From NCBI GenBank assembly GCA_964555935.1, contig CAZKUN010000147.1, positions 1 to 22,719 on the forward strand: a DNA stretch of 22,719 nt. The letters are read 5' to 3'. The notes beneath the pieces were generated by a model. That model was not told the DNA's origin and ran no database searches. It saw only the letters and a list, made by a program, of their open reading frames with translations. The DNA comes from CAZKUN01 sp964555935. Its GTDB lineage: Bacteria > Armatimonadota > Zipacnadia > Zipacnadales > VGFC01. The position numbers and the translations under genes were made by a program. This document shows positions 15,045-22,719 of this stretch, one piece after another. How positions within the stretch are numbered: position 1 is the first letter of the stretch; each line of letters opens with the position of its first letter.

Positions 15045-16490
15045 ATGAGAACCGATCGCCGTCGTTTCCTTCAGGCCATCGGCGCGGGCGCTACCGTCGC
15101 GGCAGCGAGAGGAGCCTTCGCAGTGGAGCCAGAGACCTCGAAGAAACCCAACATCATCCTCGTCATGGCCGATGACCAAGGCTGGGGCGACATGGCCTAC
15201 TACGGTCACCCCGTGCTGCAGACCCCGAACTTCGACGCCATGGCCGCCGAGACGCTGCGCTTCGACCAATTCTACGCCGCCCATCCCGTCTGCTCGCCCA
15301 CGCGCGGCAGCGTCATGACGGGTCGAAACCCGAACCGTTTCGGTTGCTTCAGTTGGGGCCATTGCCTCCGCCCGCAGGAGATCACCATTGGCGAGGCGCT
15401 GCAAACCGCCGGCTACACGACCGGTCACTTCGGCAAGTGGCACCTCGGCTCCGTCCGCAAAGGCAGCCCCGTGAATCCCGGCGCCAAGGGCTTCGACGAG
15501 TGGCTCTCAGCCGAGAACTTCTACGACAACGACCCGATCCTCAGCCGCGAGGGCGACGCCGTGCAGCTTGAGGGCGAGAGTTCGATCGTCACCATGGACG
15601 CCGCGCTGGACTTCGCGCGCGCTCACGCCGACGATGATGACCCATTCCTCGCCGTCGTCTGGTTCGGCTCTCCCCACTCGCCCCACATCGCCGCCGAGGA
15701 AGACCTGGCGCTGTACGAGGGCCATGACGACTACTTCGCCCACTTCTACGGTGAGATCACCGGCATGGACCGGGCGGTCGGCAAGCTCCGCGAGGAACTC
15801 CGCAACCTCGACATCCACGAGAACACGATCGTCTGGTACTGCAGCGATAACGGCGGCCTCCGCGACCAGGGCGAGTGCGGCGGACGCGGTCACAAAGGCG
15901 AGATCTACGAAGGCGGCCTGCGCGTCCCCGCCATCCTCGAGTGGCCCGCGCGCTTCACCGATCACCGCATCACAGACATGCCGTGCAACACCGTCGATAT
16001 CTACCCCACGCTGCTCGACGTCGCGGGCGTTGAGATGGAGAACCAGCCGCCCCTCGATGGTATCAGCCTGCTCCCGCTCATCGATGGCGAGATGGACGCC
16101 CGCCCCGAGGGCCAGGGCTTCTGGTACTACGACGCGCCCGGCATCGGCACGCCGAGCCACGAGTGGATGACCGAACTCCTCGAAGCGCAGAAAGACGGCC
16201 GGGAACCCGACGAGCCCGAGCGCTTGCGCCTCGATGCGGGCGAGATCACCGAGCAGCACGCGCTCGGCTCCTTCCCCGGCCATTCCGCCTGGACCGACTG
16301 GCCGTGGAAGCTCCATCGCATCCAGAAAGACGACAAGCCCGTTCGGTGGGAACTCTATAACCTCGCCGACGACCCCGACGAGGCCAATGAGGTTCTCGCT
16401 GACGAGCCAAAGCGCGTCGAGTCGCTACGCGCCGATCACGTGAACTGGCTCGAATCCGTCGTCCGCAGCCTCAACGGCGAGGACTACTAG
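15045..16490 (+). CDS. Tat-exported sulfatase (arylsulfatase family)
   Basis: The ATG at 15045 has AGGGGG about 5 nt upstream and begins with a Tat-type signal, DRRRFLQ followed by AIGAGATVAAARGAFA. The longer frame from 14730 overlaps the previous gene and is rejected. The 481-residue product is a type I sulfatase. It has metal-binding ADDQGWGD (D43, D44), the formylglycine signature CSPTRGS (C83, with R87), GKWHLG (K131, H133), SPHSPH (H211, H214), SDNGG (D268, N269) and K284. C83 must be oxidised to formylglycine by FGE or an anaerobic maturase; neither is clearly visible in the window. It hydrolyses sulfate esters, probably on a glycan, in the envelope. It lies 121 bases after the M23 gene and 52 bases before the GH42-like gene, with which it may be co-transcribed. 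Confidence 0.95.
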   Translation: MRTDRRRFLQAIGAGATVAAARGAFAVEPETSKKPNIILVMADDQGWGDMAYYGHPVLQTPNFDAMAAETLRFDQFYAAHPVCSPTRGSVMTGRNPNRFGCFSWGHCLRPQEITIGEALQTAGYTTGHFGKWHLGSVRKGSPVNPGAKGFDEWLSAENFYDNDPILSREGDAVQLEGESSIVTMDAALDFARAHADDDDPFLAVVWFGSPHSPHIAAEEDLALYEGHDDYFAHFYGEITGMDRAVGKLREELRNLDIHENTIVWYCSDNGGLRDQGECGGRGHKGEIYEGGLRVPAILEWPARFTDHRITDMPCNTVDIYPTLLDVAGVEMENQPPLDGISLLPLIDGEMDARPEGQGFWYYDAPGIGTPSHEWMTELLEAQKDGREPDEPERLRLDAGEITEQHALGSFPGHSAWTDWPWKLHRIQKDDKPVRWELYNLADDPDEANEVLADEPKRVESLRADHVNWLESVVRSLNGEDY

Positions 16491-16496
16491 TCGCCG

Positions 16497-16523
16497 TCGT
16501 GGGACAGGCGTCTCGCCTGTCAC
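16497..16523. repeat. Dispersed palindromic repeat, copy 2
   Basis: GACAGGCG (16503-16510), loop TCT, CGCCTGTC (16514-16521) repeats the element at 1621-1647, including the flanking CGTCGT and AC; the loop is one base shorter. It begins 6 bases after the sulfatase stop and lies before the GH42-like gene. Confidence 0.8.
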
Positions 16524-16542
16524 CGGGAACTCCAACCAACCC

Positions 16543-19119
16543 ATGAACGCAATACCCTTCATCATCATGGTCTCGACTCCCGCCAGCGCCCTCACCGTGC
16601 GCGTGGACGCGACATCCGGCGCGCCCCGGATCGTCGTCAACGGTGAGCCCGTCCGCTCGCGCATGTTCTTCGGTGGTTTCCGGGGCACTCCCATCCCGCT
16701 CACGCCCGGCGAGCGCGAGATCAGTTTCGAGTTCACCGCGCTCGAATCCGAGCCGTCCACCGCCACCATGCACTTCCGCCTGGGTCAGGTGCCCGGCGAC
16801 ATTGCCATCGATGATGTCCACATCACCGACCTCGACACCGGCGTCGATGTTGTCGCCAACCAGTCTTTCGAAACCGACGACGCCTTCGATACATCGTGGA
16901 TCTACTGGCCCGCCGATGAAGACAACACGGTCGCGTCCGTCGCCGTCGTTGAGCAGGCCGGGAAGGACGATTCCGGCGGCCTCGTCGTCACCCTCCGCGA
17001 GCCGCCTGCCGTCAAATGGCCCGACTGGCACTTCTTCCACAGGCCGACTCTGGCGCTAACGAAGGGGCGCCGATACCGGGCATCTTTCTGGGTGAAGACC
17101 GACGCCGAGCGCGAACTTCAGATCGGCTTCTACCGCCCGGGAGAGACCTACACCTATCTTGGGGGCCCGCCGGGGGTGTTCGGCGAGCAGGTCAAGCTCG
17201 CCGCCGCCGTCGGCGTCGACTTCGTCAGCTTCCCGTTGGGATTGCCATGGCCGAAGCCGGGCCAGGAAGCCGATTGGGCGAGCGTCGATGCCGCCTGCAT
17301 CCGCGTCCTTGAGGCCAATCCCGACGCCTTGCTCATCCCGCGCGTCGGGATGAGCCCTCCCCGCTGGTGGTTCGACGCGCACCCGGAGGACCGCATGATA
17401 TGGGAGGACGGTCCGCGCGAGCACGGCTTCGTCGTCGCCTCGCCCGCGTACCGTCGCGATGCCGCCGAACGCCTCTTCGCGTTCGTCGAGCACCTTGAGG
17501 CCCAGTTCCCCGATAGCATGGCGGGATACCACCCGTGCGCCCAGCACACGGGCGAGTGGTTCTACCGCGAGACGTGGACCGGGAAGTTCAGCGGCTACTC
17601 CGAGGGATGCCTCGCCGCCTTCCGCGCCTGGCTCGGCGAGCGCTACGAGACCGACGCCGCCCTCCGGGCAGCCTGGCGCGATGACGCTGCCACTATTCTG
17701 GCTGCCCAGGTCCCGCCCGCTCCCGCCCGCCACGGGTCACCAGCTGGCCTGCTGCGCGATCCCGTCGCGGAGCGCCCAATCCTCGATTTCGCCGAGTTCC
17801 AGCAGCAGGCCATGGCTGACTGCGTCTGCGAGCTGGCCCGCGCCGTCCGCGAGGCAAGTCGGGGCGAGAAACTCGTCGTGTTCTTCTACGGCTATGTCTT
17901 CGAGTTTGCCGCGTTGCCGACCAACCCGGCGATGTCGGGCCACTACGCCCTCCGCCGCGCGCTCGATTCGCCCGACATTGATGTCCTCTGCTCGCCGATT
18001 TCGTACGTCGATCGCGGGCCGGGCGGCAGCGCGCCATGCATGACCGCCGCCGAAAGCGTCGCGCTCGCGGGCAAGCTCTGGCTCAACGAGGACGACACGG
18101 CAACCTACCTCTGTAGCGGCACCTTCCCCGGACACCAGTTCAAAGTCGATACGCTCGAGGAGACCAACGCGCAACTCGTCCGCAACACCGCTCAGGAAGC
18201 CTTGCGCAACTTCGGCACGTGGTGGATGGATCTCGGGGCGACGGGCTGGTTCAACGATCCGGGCATGTGGGCGGAGATGGAGCGTCTCCGCACGCTTGAC
18301 GAAGCATTGCTTGATGCTCCGACTCCCTTCCGACCCGCCGTCGCTGCGATCGTCGACGAGGCCAGCATGCTGCGCGTCGCCGATCCTGGCCACACGCTCA
18401 CGCGCCCCATCATCTACGAGGCGCGCCCCGTGTTGGCGAAAGCGGGCGCTCCGTACGGTCAGTATCTCCTCGACGATGTCGTCGCCGGCCGCGTGGAGGC
18501 GGATGTCTACCTCTTCCTGTCCGCCTGGCGCCTCACTGCCGTCGAGCGCGCCGCTCTTCTGGCGCGGACGCGCGGCAAGACTCGCGTGTGGTTCTACGCG
18601 CCCGGCTACCACGACGGCCATTCCGTCTCGCTCGACGCCATGCGCGAGCTGACGGGTTTCGATCTCAAGCCTATCACCCTCGACTCCGCCGTCGCGACGC
18701 CTACTGGGCAGGACATCGCGGACCCCTTAGGTCCGGACGCCGCGATCCGCCCGCTGTTCGCCGCCACTGACGCGTCCGAGCAGGAGACCCTCGCCGCTTA
18801 CTCAGATGGCTCTCCTGCCATCGCCATGCGCCGCTCGGACACAGGCGTAGACGTCTTTGTCGGCCCGCCGGGCCTGTCGACCGATCTGCTCCGCACCATC
18901 TACCGCGCGTCCGGCGTGCATATGTTCACCGAGACCGACTGCAATCTCTACGCCAACGATCCGTATCTCGTCCTGCATTCGATCGACGCCGGACCAGTCG
19001 TCCTGGACACGGGCCGCGCCGAGCCCATCATCGACATGCTCACCGGCGAGACGATCGGCAGCGGCCCGTCGCTGACACTCGACCTTGCCGCCGCCGAGAC
19101 GCGAGTCCTCAAGTATTAG
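16543..19119 (+). CDS. GH42-like glycoside hydrolase with N-terminal carbohydrate-binding domain
   Basis: This 858-residue protein has a CBM_4_9-like beta-sandwich at about residues 75-200 (IAIDDVHITDLDTG, VVANQSFETDD, ALTKGRRYRASFWVKTDA). A (beta/alpha)8 barrel follows at about 205-560 and a Rossmann-like and beta-rich tail to the end. This matches the GH42 beta-galactosidase layout. Catalytic candidates are E338 in HTGEWF (acid/base) and E516 in WLNEDD (nucleophile), about 178 residues apart, which suits clan GH-A. Late features (GRVEADVYLFLSAW, VWFYAPGYHDG) resemble the GH42 trimerisation domain. The N-terminus (MNAIPFIIMVSTPASA) is hydrophobic but lacks basic residues, so it is a weak signal peptide. 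No good ribosome binding site precedes the ATG at 16543. The gene is 11 bases upstream of the sialidase-like gene and likely in one operon with it. Substrate uncertain. Confidence 0.8.
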   Translation: MNAIPFIIMVSTPASALTVRVDATSGAPRIVVNGEPVRSRMFFGGFRGTPIPLTPGEREISFEFTALESEPSTATMHFRLGQVPGDIAIDDVHITDLDTGVDVVANQSFETDDAFDTSWIYWPADEDNTVASVAVVEQAGKDDSGGLVVTLREPPAVKWPDWHFFHRPTLALTKGRRYRASFWVKTDAERELQIGFYRPGETYTYLGGPPGVFGEQVKLAAAVGVDFVSFPLGLPWPKPGQEADWASVDAACIRVLEANPDALLIPRVGMSPPRWWFDAHPEDRMIWEDGPREHGFVVASPAYRRDAAERLFAFVEHLEAQFPDSMAGYHPCAQHTGEWFYRETWTGKFSGYSEGCLAAFRAWLGERYETDAALRAAWRDDAATILAAQVPPAPARHGSPAGLLRDPVAERPILDFAEFQQQAMADCVCELARAVREASRGEKLVVFFYGYVFEFAALPTNPAMSGHYALRRALDSPDIDVLCSPISYVDRGPGGSAPCMTAAESVALAGKLWLNEDDTATYLCSGTFPGHQFKVDTLEETNAQLVRNTAQEALRNFGTWWMDLGATGWFNDPGMWAEMERLRTLDEALLDAPTPFRPAVAAIVDEASMLRVADPGHTLTRPIIYEARPVLAKAGAPYGQYLLDDVVAGRVEADVYLFLSAWRLTAVERAALLARTRGKTRVWFYAPGYHDGHSVSLDAMRELTGFDLKPITLDSAVATPTGQDIADPLGPDAAIRPLFAATDASEQETLAAYSDGSPAIAMRRSDTGVDVFVGPPGLSTDLLRTIYRASGVHMFTETDCNLYANDPYLVLHSIDAGPVVLDTGRAEPIIDMLTGETIGSGPSLTLDLAAAETRVLKY

Positions 19120-19130
19120 GAGACCACCAA

Positions 19131-20399
19131 ATGCCCGAACTCGACCTCGCAACCGATTGGAAACGCAGCAATCCTGAGATCGTCGTATACATCCCTCGCG
19201 GCGGTGATCTGAACGACACCGACAACGAGCATTTTCTCGTCTTCGAGGCGCCCAAGAGCGACGAGTACCTCGCCATGTGGACCCAAAGCAGTTGCGAGGG
19301 TCGCGGCGACAACCACATCGTCCTCGCCCGAAGCGCTGACGGCGCGGAGTGGGGCGAGCCCGTCTTGATCGTCGGCACGCCTGCCGGGACGACTGAGCCT
19401 CAAGGAAGCTGGGGCTTCCCCGTCGTCAGCGACAGCGGGCGGCTCTATTGCTTCTACCTTCGCGAGTGCGAGGTCCCCGACAACCACCGTCAGAGTTCAG
19501 GCGCGCTTGGGTGCATGGTCTCCGACGATAACGGGCACTCCTGGTCCGACAGCACCGACATCCCCATGCCGCGCAACCGGTTGGATCACCCAGATCCGTC
19601 CATCCCGCTCAACTGGATCGTCTGGCAGAAGCCCATCCGCGATTCGCAGGGCCGCTGGATCGTTGGCTACACTCACTGCGCCAGCCACACGGTCTGCCCC
19701 TCACCCGAGGGCTGGTGGGTCCAGGACAGCCGCTGCTCATTCATCCGCTTCGACAACATCGACGACGGGCCCGATCCCGCGGATCTGAGGCTCACCTGGA
19801 TGCCCACGGACCGCGAGGGTCTCGAGGTCCCGCACCGCAACTATCCCGACATCCCCTGCTGTCAGGAGCCAAGCCTGGTGCTGCTCCCCGACGGCCGACT
19901 GTTCACGACGATGCGCACGATGGATGGGTACGTGTGGTACTCCGTCTCGTCGGACGACGGCGAGACATGGCGCGATCCGGAGGTTCTGCGTTACTCCGAT
20001 GGCGGCGAGAAGGTCCCTCACCCCCTCTCGCCGTGTCCGATCTACCAACTCGCGGACGGCCGCTACGTGCTGATCTTCCACAACAACGCCGGCCGTATCG
20101 GCAACCACGACCAGTTCGAGTTCGACTGGAAGACCAACCACCTCAACTTCATCCGCAACCCCACGTACATCACGGTCGGGCATTTCGATCCCGATGCCCA
20201 CCAGCCGATTCGCTTCGATCCGCCGGTTGAGATCCTCAACACGAATGATCTCCCCATCGGGCCGAAGGGCACGGCTGAGATCGCCACGTACACCAGCCTC
20301 ACCGAGCGCGATGGCAAGCGCATCCTCTGGTATCCCGACCGCAAGTACTACCTGCTCGGGCTCTTCCTCACCGACGAAGTCCTCGCCAACGGACGCTGA
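19131..20399 (+). CDS. Sialidase-like (BNR/Asp-box) six-bladed propeller protein
   Basis: This 422-residue protein starts at an ATG behind AGGAG (spacing about 8). Asp-box-type repeats define a sialidase fold: ARSADGAEWGEP, SDDNGHSWSDS and SSDDGETWRDP. Several GR(L/Y/W) strand starts also fit (SGRLYCFY, DGRLFTTMR, DGRYVLIFHN). Family members include exo-alpha-sialidases (GH33) and many propellers with other glycosidase or unknown roles. I cannot find the complete arginine triad and catalytic Tyr/Glu pair with certainty by eye, so activity on sialic acid is not claimed. No signal peptide is visible. It follows the GH42-like gene by 11 bases and probably shares its transcript, suggesting a joint role on the same oligosaccharide. 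Confidence 0.78.
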   Translation: MPELDLATDWKRSNPEIVVYIPRGGDLNDTDNEHFLVFEAPKSDEYLAMWTQSSCEGRGDNHIVLARSADGAEWGEPVLIVGTPAGTTEPQGSWGFPVVSDSGRLYCFYLRECEVPDNHRQSSGALGCMVSDDNGHSWSDSTDIPMPRNRLDHPDPSIPLNWIVWQKPIRDSQGRWIVGYTHCASHTVCPSPEGWWVQDSRCSFIRFDNIDDGPDPADLRLTWMPTDREGLEVPHRNYPDIPCCQEPSLVLLPDGRLFTTMRTMDGYVWYSVSSDDGETWRDPEVLRYSDGGEKVPHPLSPCPIYQLADGRYVLIFHNNAGRIGNHDQFEFDWKTNHLNFIRNPTYITVGHFDPDAHQPIRFDPPVEILNTNDLPIGPKGTAEIATYTSLTERDGKRILWYPDRKYYLLGLFLTDEVLANGR

Positions 20400-20430
20400 C
20401 CGCGGCCGGCAGACCCGTTCGACCCAATTA

Positions 20431-20459
20431 TTGACAATTAATGTCCTTTGTTGTAATTT
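20431..20459 (+). promoter_or_regulatory. Sigma70-like promoter for the radical SAM pair
   Basis: TTGACA (20431-20436) is separated by exactly 17 bases from TAATTT (20454-20459), inside an AT-rich patch that stands out from the surrounding GC-rich DNA. Transcription would start near 20466, about 32 bases before the chosen ATG of the first radical SAM gene. This excludes the in-frame ATG at 20441 as the start from this promoter. Confidence 0.7.
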
Positions 20460-20497
20460 TTCCATCGCGTCGTTCCGCCCGGCGATGGGAGATTCCG

Positions 20498-21283
20498 ATG
20501 ATCCAGGCTTCAGAAAGCCCCCAACTCGGCTGCGCTTGGTACCTCACGGGCGTCTGCAACTACGACTGCCCGTACTGCTACGACCAATCCAAGCCCACGC
20601 AGCATCCGGCCATATCCACGGACGATGTCCGGCGCGTTTTCGGCCACCTCGTCAAAGCGCGGGGTCCGCTCCGCATCGCCATTACCGGCGGAGAGCCGAC
20701 GCTCCATCCGCGATTCCGCGAGATCCTCTCCTACCTCGATGCTGACGGCCACACCATCCGCATCTCATCCAACCTGTCTCTCGGCGCTGAGCCGTTCATC
20801 GCCTCCGTAGGCCGCCCCGCCGACTGCCGGATCAACGCCAGCTTCCACCCCTCGCGGTCTGACGTGGACCGGTTCGGAGCGGAGGTCCGCGCGCTGACTG
20901 ACGCTGGGTTCCGGGTCCGCATCAGCTACGCCCTCTACCCTCCCCACGTCGGGCGCCTCGAAGACTGCCGCAAGGCGATGGCGCAGGCCGCGCCCGGCGT
21001 CGAGTTCAGAGCCGCGCCGTTCGTCGGGACCTACCAGGGCCGCGAGTACCAGGGCCACGCTCTGCCCGGCAGTCGCGAGGGCGAGGCCAGAACCTGCCGA
21101 GCCGGGCGCGACTATTTCGCGATACTGCCGACCGGCGCGATTCTACGATGCGTTCAGGGCGCGCATCTGATGGGCGACACATGGCCAACGGTCCGCCTCA
21201 ATGACGGCCCGGCGGCCTGCCCGGTGGCGCGGTGCGACTGCATCGACATGCACGAGCTCTGGAGGGACAACGATGACCGGTAA
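20498..21283 (+). CDS. Radical SAM protein 1
   Basis: The chosen ATG (20498) has GGGAG 6 nt upstream and lies downstream of the predicted promoter; an in-frame ATG at 20441 falls inside it. The 261-residue protein has the 4Fe-4S motif CNYDCPYC (C20, C24, C27), the SAM-binding GGEPTLHP (64-71) and ISSNLS. C-terminal cysteines C200, C218, C241, C246 and C248 suggest a second cluster of SPASM/Twitch type (YFAILPTGAILRC). The central FVGTYQGREYQGHAL is echoed in the next gene, so the two are probably paralogues. Radical SAM enzymes cleave SAM to start radical chemistry on peptides, sugars or cofactors. The substrate is unknown. It is too short for a standard anaerobic sulfatase-maturating enzyme. 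Its stop overlaps the next gene by 11 bases. Confidence 0.88.
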   Translation: MIQASESPQLGCAWYLTGVCNYDCPYCYDQSKPTQHPAISTDDVRRVFGHLVKARGPLRIAITGGEPTLHPRFREILSYLDADGHTIRISSNLSLGAEPFIASVGRPADCRINASFHPSRSDVDRFGAEVRALTDAGFRVRISYALYPPHVGRLEDCRKAMAQAAPGVEFRAAPFVGTYQGREYQGHALPGSREGEARTCRAGRDYFAILPTGAILRCVQGAHLMGDTWPTVRLNDGPAACPVARCDCIDMHELWRDNDDR

Positions 21284-22247
21284 ATCCGCGCCAGACCTCT
21301 CCCTCGAAGCCATCCTCAGCCGCGTCGATCAACGGCTCCGCGCGCGACTGCTCCACCCCGAGGCACGCTGCCTGTTCACGTGGCACGTTGGGCGCCAGTG
21401 CGGCTTCCGCTGTCCGTATTGCCTCCTTCTGTGGGACGAAATGGGAGCCCAGGACCTCCCTCTCGAGCGCGCCATCGGGGCTTGGCGCCGCTGGTACGAG
21501 CGCCACGGGAGGGCCCAGGTATGTTGCACGGGCGCCGAGCCCATGTTTGAGAGGGTCGGGCTTCAGGCCATCGCCGCCATCACCGAGTGGCACGTGCTCA
21601 ACATCACCAGCAACATGGCCTTCCCCGAGCGAGCCCTCGATGGTTTCGCCGATCCCAGTCGCGTCTTCTTCACCGCCTCCTATCACCCCGAGCCTCGGGC
21701 AGGCAAGCGCCAAAACGTGGAGTCATTCTGCCGGCGCATGCGACGGGTCCAAGCCCGAGGCTTCGGCGTCGTCGGAGCGAGCTGCGTTGCCTACCCGCCT
21801 CTCGTTGACGGGCTCGCCGAGGCGAAGCGCCGCATCGAGGCCGATGGCCTGTGGTTCTCAGTTCATCTCTTCCGCGGTCACTACGAGGGACGCGCCTACC
21901 CGGAGGCATACACCGAGGACGAGCTGTCGCGAATTATGGACGTGATCGGCCCTGACGCATCTCCTACACCCGTGAGCATGAAGGGCAAGCCCTGTTGGAC
22001 TGGCTGCAAATACCTTCTCGTACACGCCGACGGCTCTGCCCACCGGTGCGCCCGAATGCTCCCTGGGCAACAGCCCATCGGCAACTTCTACGACGGGACC
22101 GCCGAGCCATACGCCCTGCCCGAGCCATGCCCTTACGAGGCAACCTGCGCTTGCCAGGAGCTGTGGGCTTACCACGCCAGCGACGAGGAGGCCGCCGCCG
22201 CGCGGACCCTCACGGCACGGGCAACGCCCTGTATGGAACGCGCGTGA
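21273..22247 (+). CDS. Radical SAM protein 2
   Basis: The ATG at 21273 has GGAGGG 6 nt upstream, inside the end of the first radical SAM gene (11-base overlap), so the pair is translationally coupled. The 324-residue product carries CGFRCPYC (C43, C47, C50). A GAEP replaces the usual GGEP (87-90), preceded by a Cys pair (CCTGAEP), and ITSNM, SYHPE and FRGHYEGRAYPEAY follow. The last segment resembles that of its neighbour. C-terminal cysteines C241, C245, C259, C286, C292 and C294 suggest an auxiliary cluster domain (CKYLLVHADGSAHRC). Two related but non-identical enzymes side by side may act in sequence or as a heterodimer. The substrate cannot be inferred. The 3' end overlaps the convergent membrane gene by 38 bases. 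Confidence 0.88.
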   Translation: MTGKSAPDLSLEAILSRVDQRLRARLLHPEARCLFTWHVGRQCGFRCPYCLLLWDEMGAQDLPLERAIGAWRRWYERHGRAQVCCTGAEPMFERVGLQAIAAITEWHVLNITSNMAFPERALDGFADPSRVFFTASYHPEPRAGKRQNVESFCRRMRRVQARGFGVVGASCVAYPPLVDGLAEAKRRIEADGLWFSVHLFRGHYEGRAYPEAYTEDELSRIMDVIGPDASPTPVSMKGKPCWTGCKYLLVHADGSAHRCARMLPGQQPIGNFYDGTAEPYALPEPCPYEATCACQELWAYHASDEEAAAARTLTARATPCMERA

Positions 22248-22719
22248 TCGTTCCCACGATGATCCATATCAACGCCGCCGCGTACTCGCCGATCACGAGG
22301 CCCATGAAGATCGGCCGACCGCGCTGAAACGCCCGCGCGCCGCCATACCGGATGATAGTCGTCTTGATCAGCCAGCCCACCAGCAGGGATGACCAGATGT
22401 GGAAGTTCGAGTAGCTCGCCCCGACAGCAAATCCCACCGGGTGCAGCGCAAAACCCACGTACCGCCATCGTGCCATGAGCAGCAGGTGGGTGAAGACCGC
22501 CCCGCCGATCGCGTTCCCGATCTCCGTCCAGTTCACGGGTAGCGGCAGTTGCGCCCACCGCGCTGTCTCGTTGATGATGTGATGCCCGAACCACGGGTTG
22601 GCATACAGCGTCGCGACGGCGCTCTCCCGATGCCCAATCCAAATCGTTACCGGGATCGCGATGACAAGACAGACGGCGATGCTCGCCACCATCGCCGGCA
22701 CCAGCTTGCGCCGCTTCAG
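22210..22719 (-). CDS. C-terminal part of a large membrane protein (OPT-like, DUF6785/DUF6784-type), partial
   Basis: The reverse strand is open from the window end to a stop at 22210, so the N-terminal part lies outside (169 residues visible). Four membrane segments can be seen: VASIAVCLVIAIPVTIWI, YVGFALHPVGFAVGAS, NFHIWSSLLVGWLIKTTII and FMGLVIGEYAAALIWIIVG. The HPVGFAVGAS and IWSSLLVGWLIKTTIIRYGG stretch is, from memory, typical of the large OPT-like proteins labelled DUF6784/DUF6785 found in Armatimonadota and Planctomycetota-like genomes. Their transport substrate is not known to me. It is convergent with the radical SAM pair, overlapping it by 38 bases. Confidence 0.72.
   Translation of the reverse strand: MKRRKLVPAMVASIAVCLVIAIPVTIWIGHRESAVATLYANPWFGHHIINETARWAQLPLPVNWTEIGNAIGGAVFTHLLLMARWRYVGFALHPVGFAVGASYSNFHIWSSLLVGWLIKTTIIRYGGARAFQRGRPIFMGLVIGEYAAALIWIIVGTITRVPYRALPVP

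Noticed and set aside
20441..20497. Upstream ATG as start of radical SAM protein 1
   Set aside because: It lies between the -35 and -10 elements of the predicted promoter and lacks a ribosome binding site; the ATG at 20498 has GGGAG at 6 nt.
20498..22247. Radical SAM pair as anaerobic sulfatase maturases for the Cys-type sulfatase
   Set aside because: Both are shorter than known maturases, one has GAEP in place of GGEP, and the cysteine pattern of the C-terminal domain does not clearly match; the idea is not excluded but not supported.

Overview
The window is GC-rich, gene-dense bacterial DNA from a draft assembly; a run of ten N marks a scaffold join at 1539-1548. It holds no rRNA, tRNA, CRISPR array or transposase that I can see. 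The gene mix is a Tat-exported sulfatase, a sulfotransferase, a PQQ-type propeller with a methyltransferase-like front end, a PD40/TolB-like protein, PL11-like and GH42-like enzymes, a sialidase-like propeller and an OPT-like DUF6785-type membrane protein. This resembles environmental polysaccharide degraders of the Planctomycetota, Armatimonadota, Hydrogenedentota or Poribacteria kind. I cannot fix the phylum from the sequence alone.

Layout. 1-600 (-): an Hcp-like protein with a Sec-type signal peptide, cut by the window edge. 741-1589 (+): an exported sugar-phosphate isomerase/epimerase-like TIM barrel containing the N gap. 1658-7167 (-): a three-gene block, transcribed in the order PD40/TolB-like protein, ECF sigma factor, large PQQ-propeller protein. 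7416-8204 (+): a sulfotransferase. 8215-9837 (-): a rhamnogalacturonan-lyase-like (PL11-like) protein. 10042-12726 (+): a tightly packed trio of PqqD-like protein, ATP-grasp ligase and fold-III PLP decarboxylase. 12815-14923 (+): a urea-channel/M23-peptidase fusion. 15045-16490 (+): a sulfatase. 16543-19119 (+): a GH42-like hydrolase with a carbohydrate-binding domain. 19131-20399 (+): a sialidase-like propeller. 20498-22247 (+): two overlapping radical SAM genes behind their own sigma70-like promoter. 22210-22719 (-): the C-terminal end of a membrane protein.

How the genes may work together. Most of the window fits harvesting of sulfated or uronic glycans, with sulfate removal, chain cleavage, sugar isomerisation and possible regulation by the ECF factor. 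The trio at 10042-12726 is the most unusual part. A RiPP-recognition-like PqqD protein is translationally coupled to an ATP-grasp enzyme and then to a decarboxylase. The decarboxylase's first 22 residues read like a RiPP leader (a YxxPxIxKL segment followed by MNKF). This suggests a small-molecule or peptide-tailoring pathway in which the decarboxylase itself may be recognised by the PqqD protein. The function is inferred, not established. Two copies of a short palindromic repeat (near 1626 and 16503) and a 16-bp tandem palindromic repeat (12747-12778) lie between genes.
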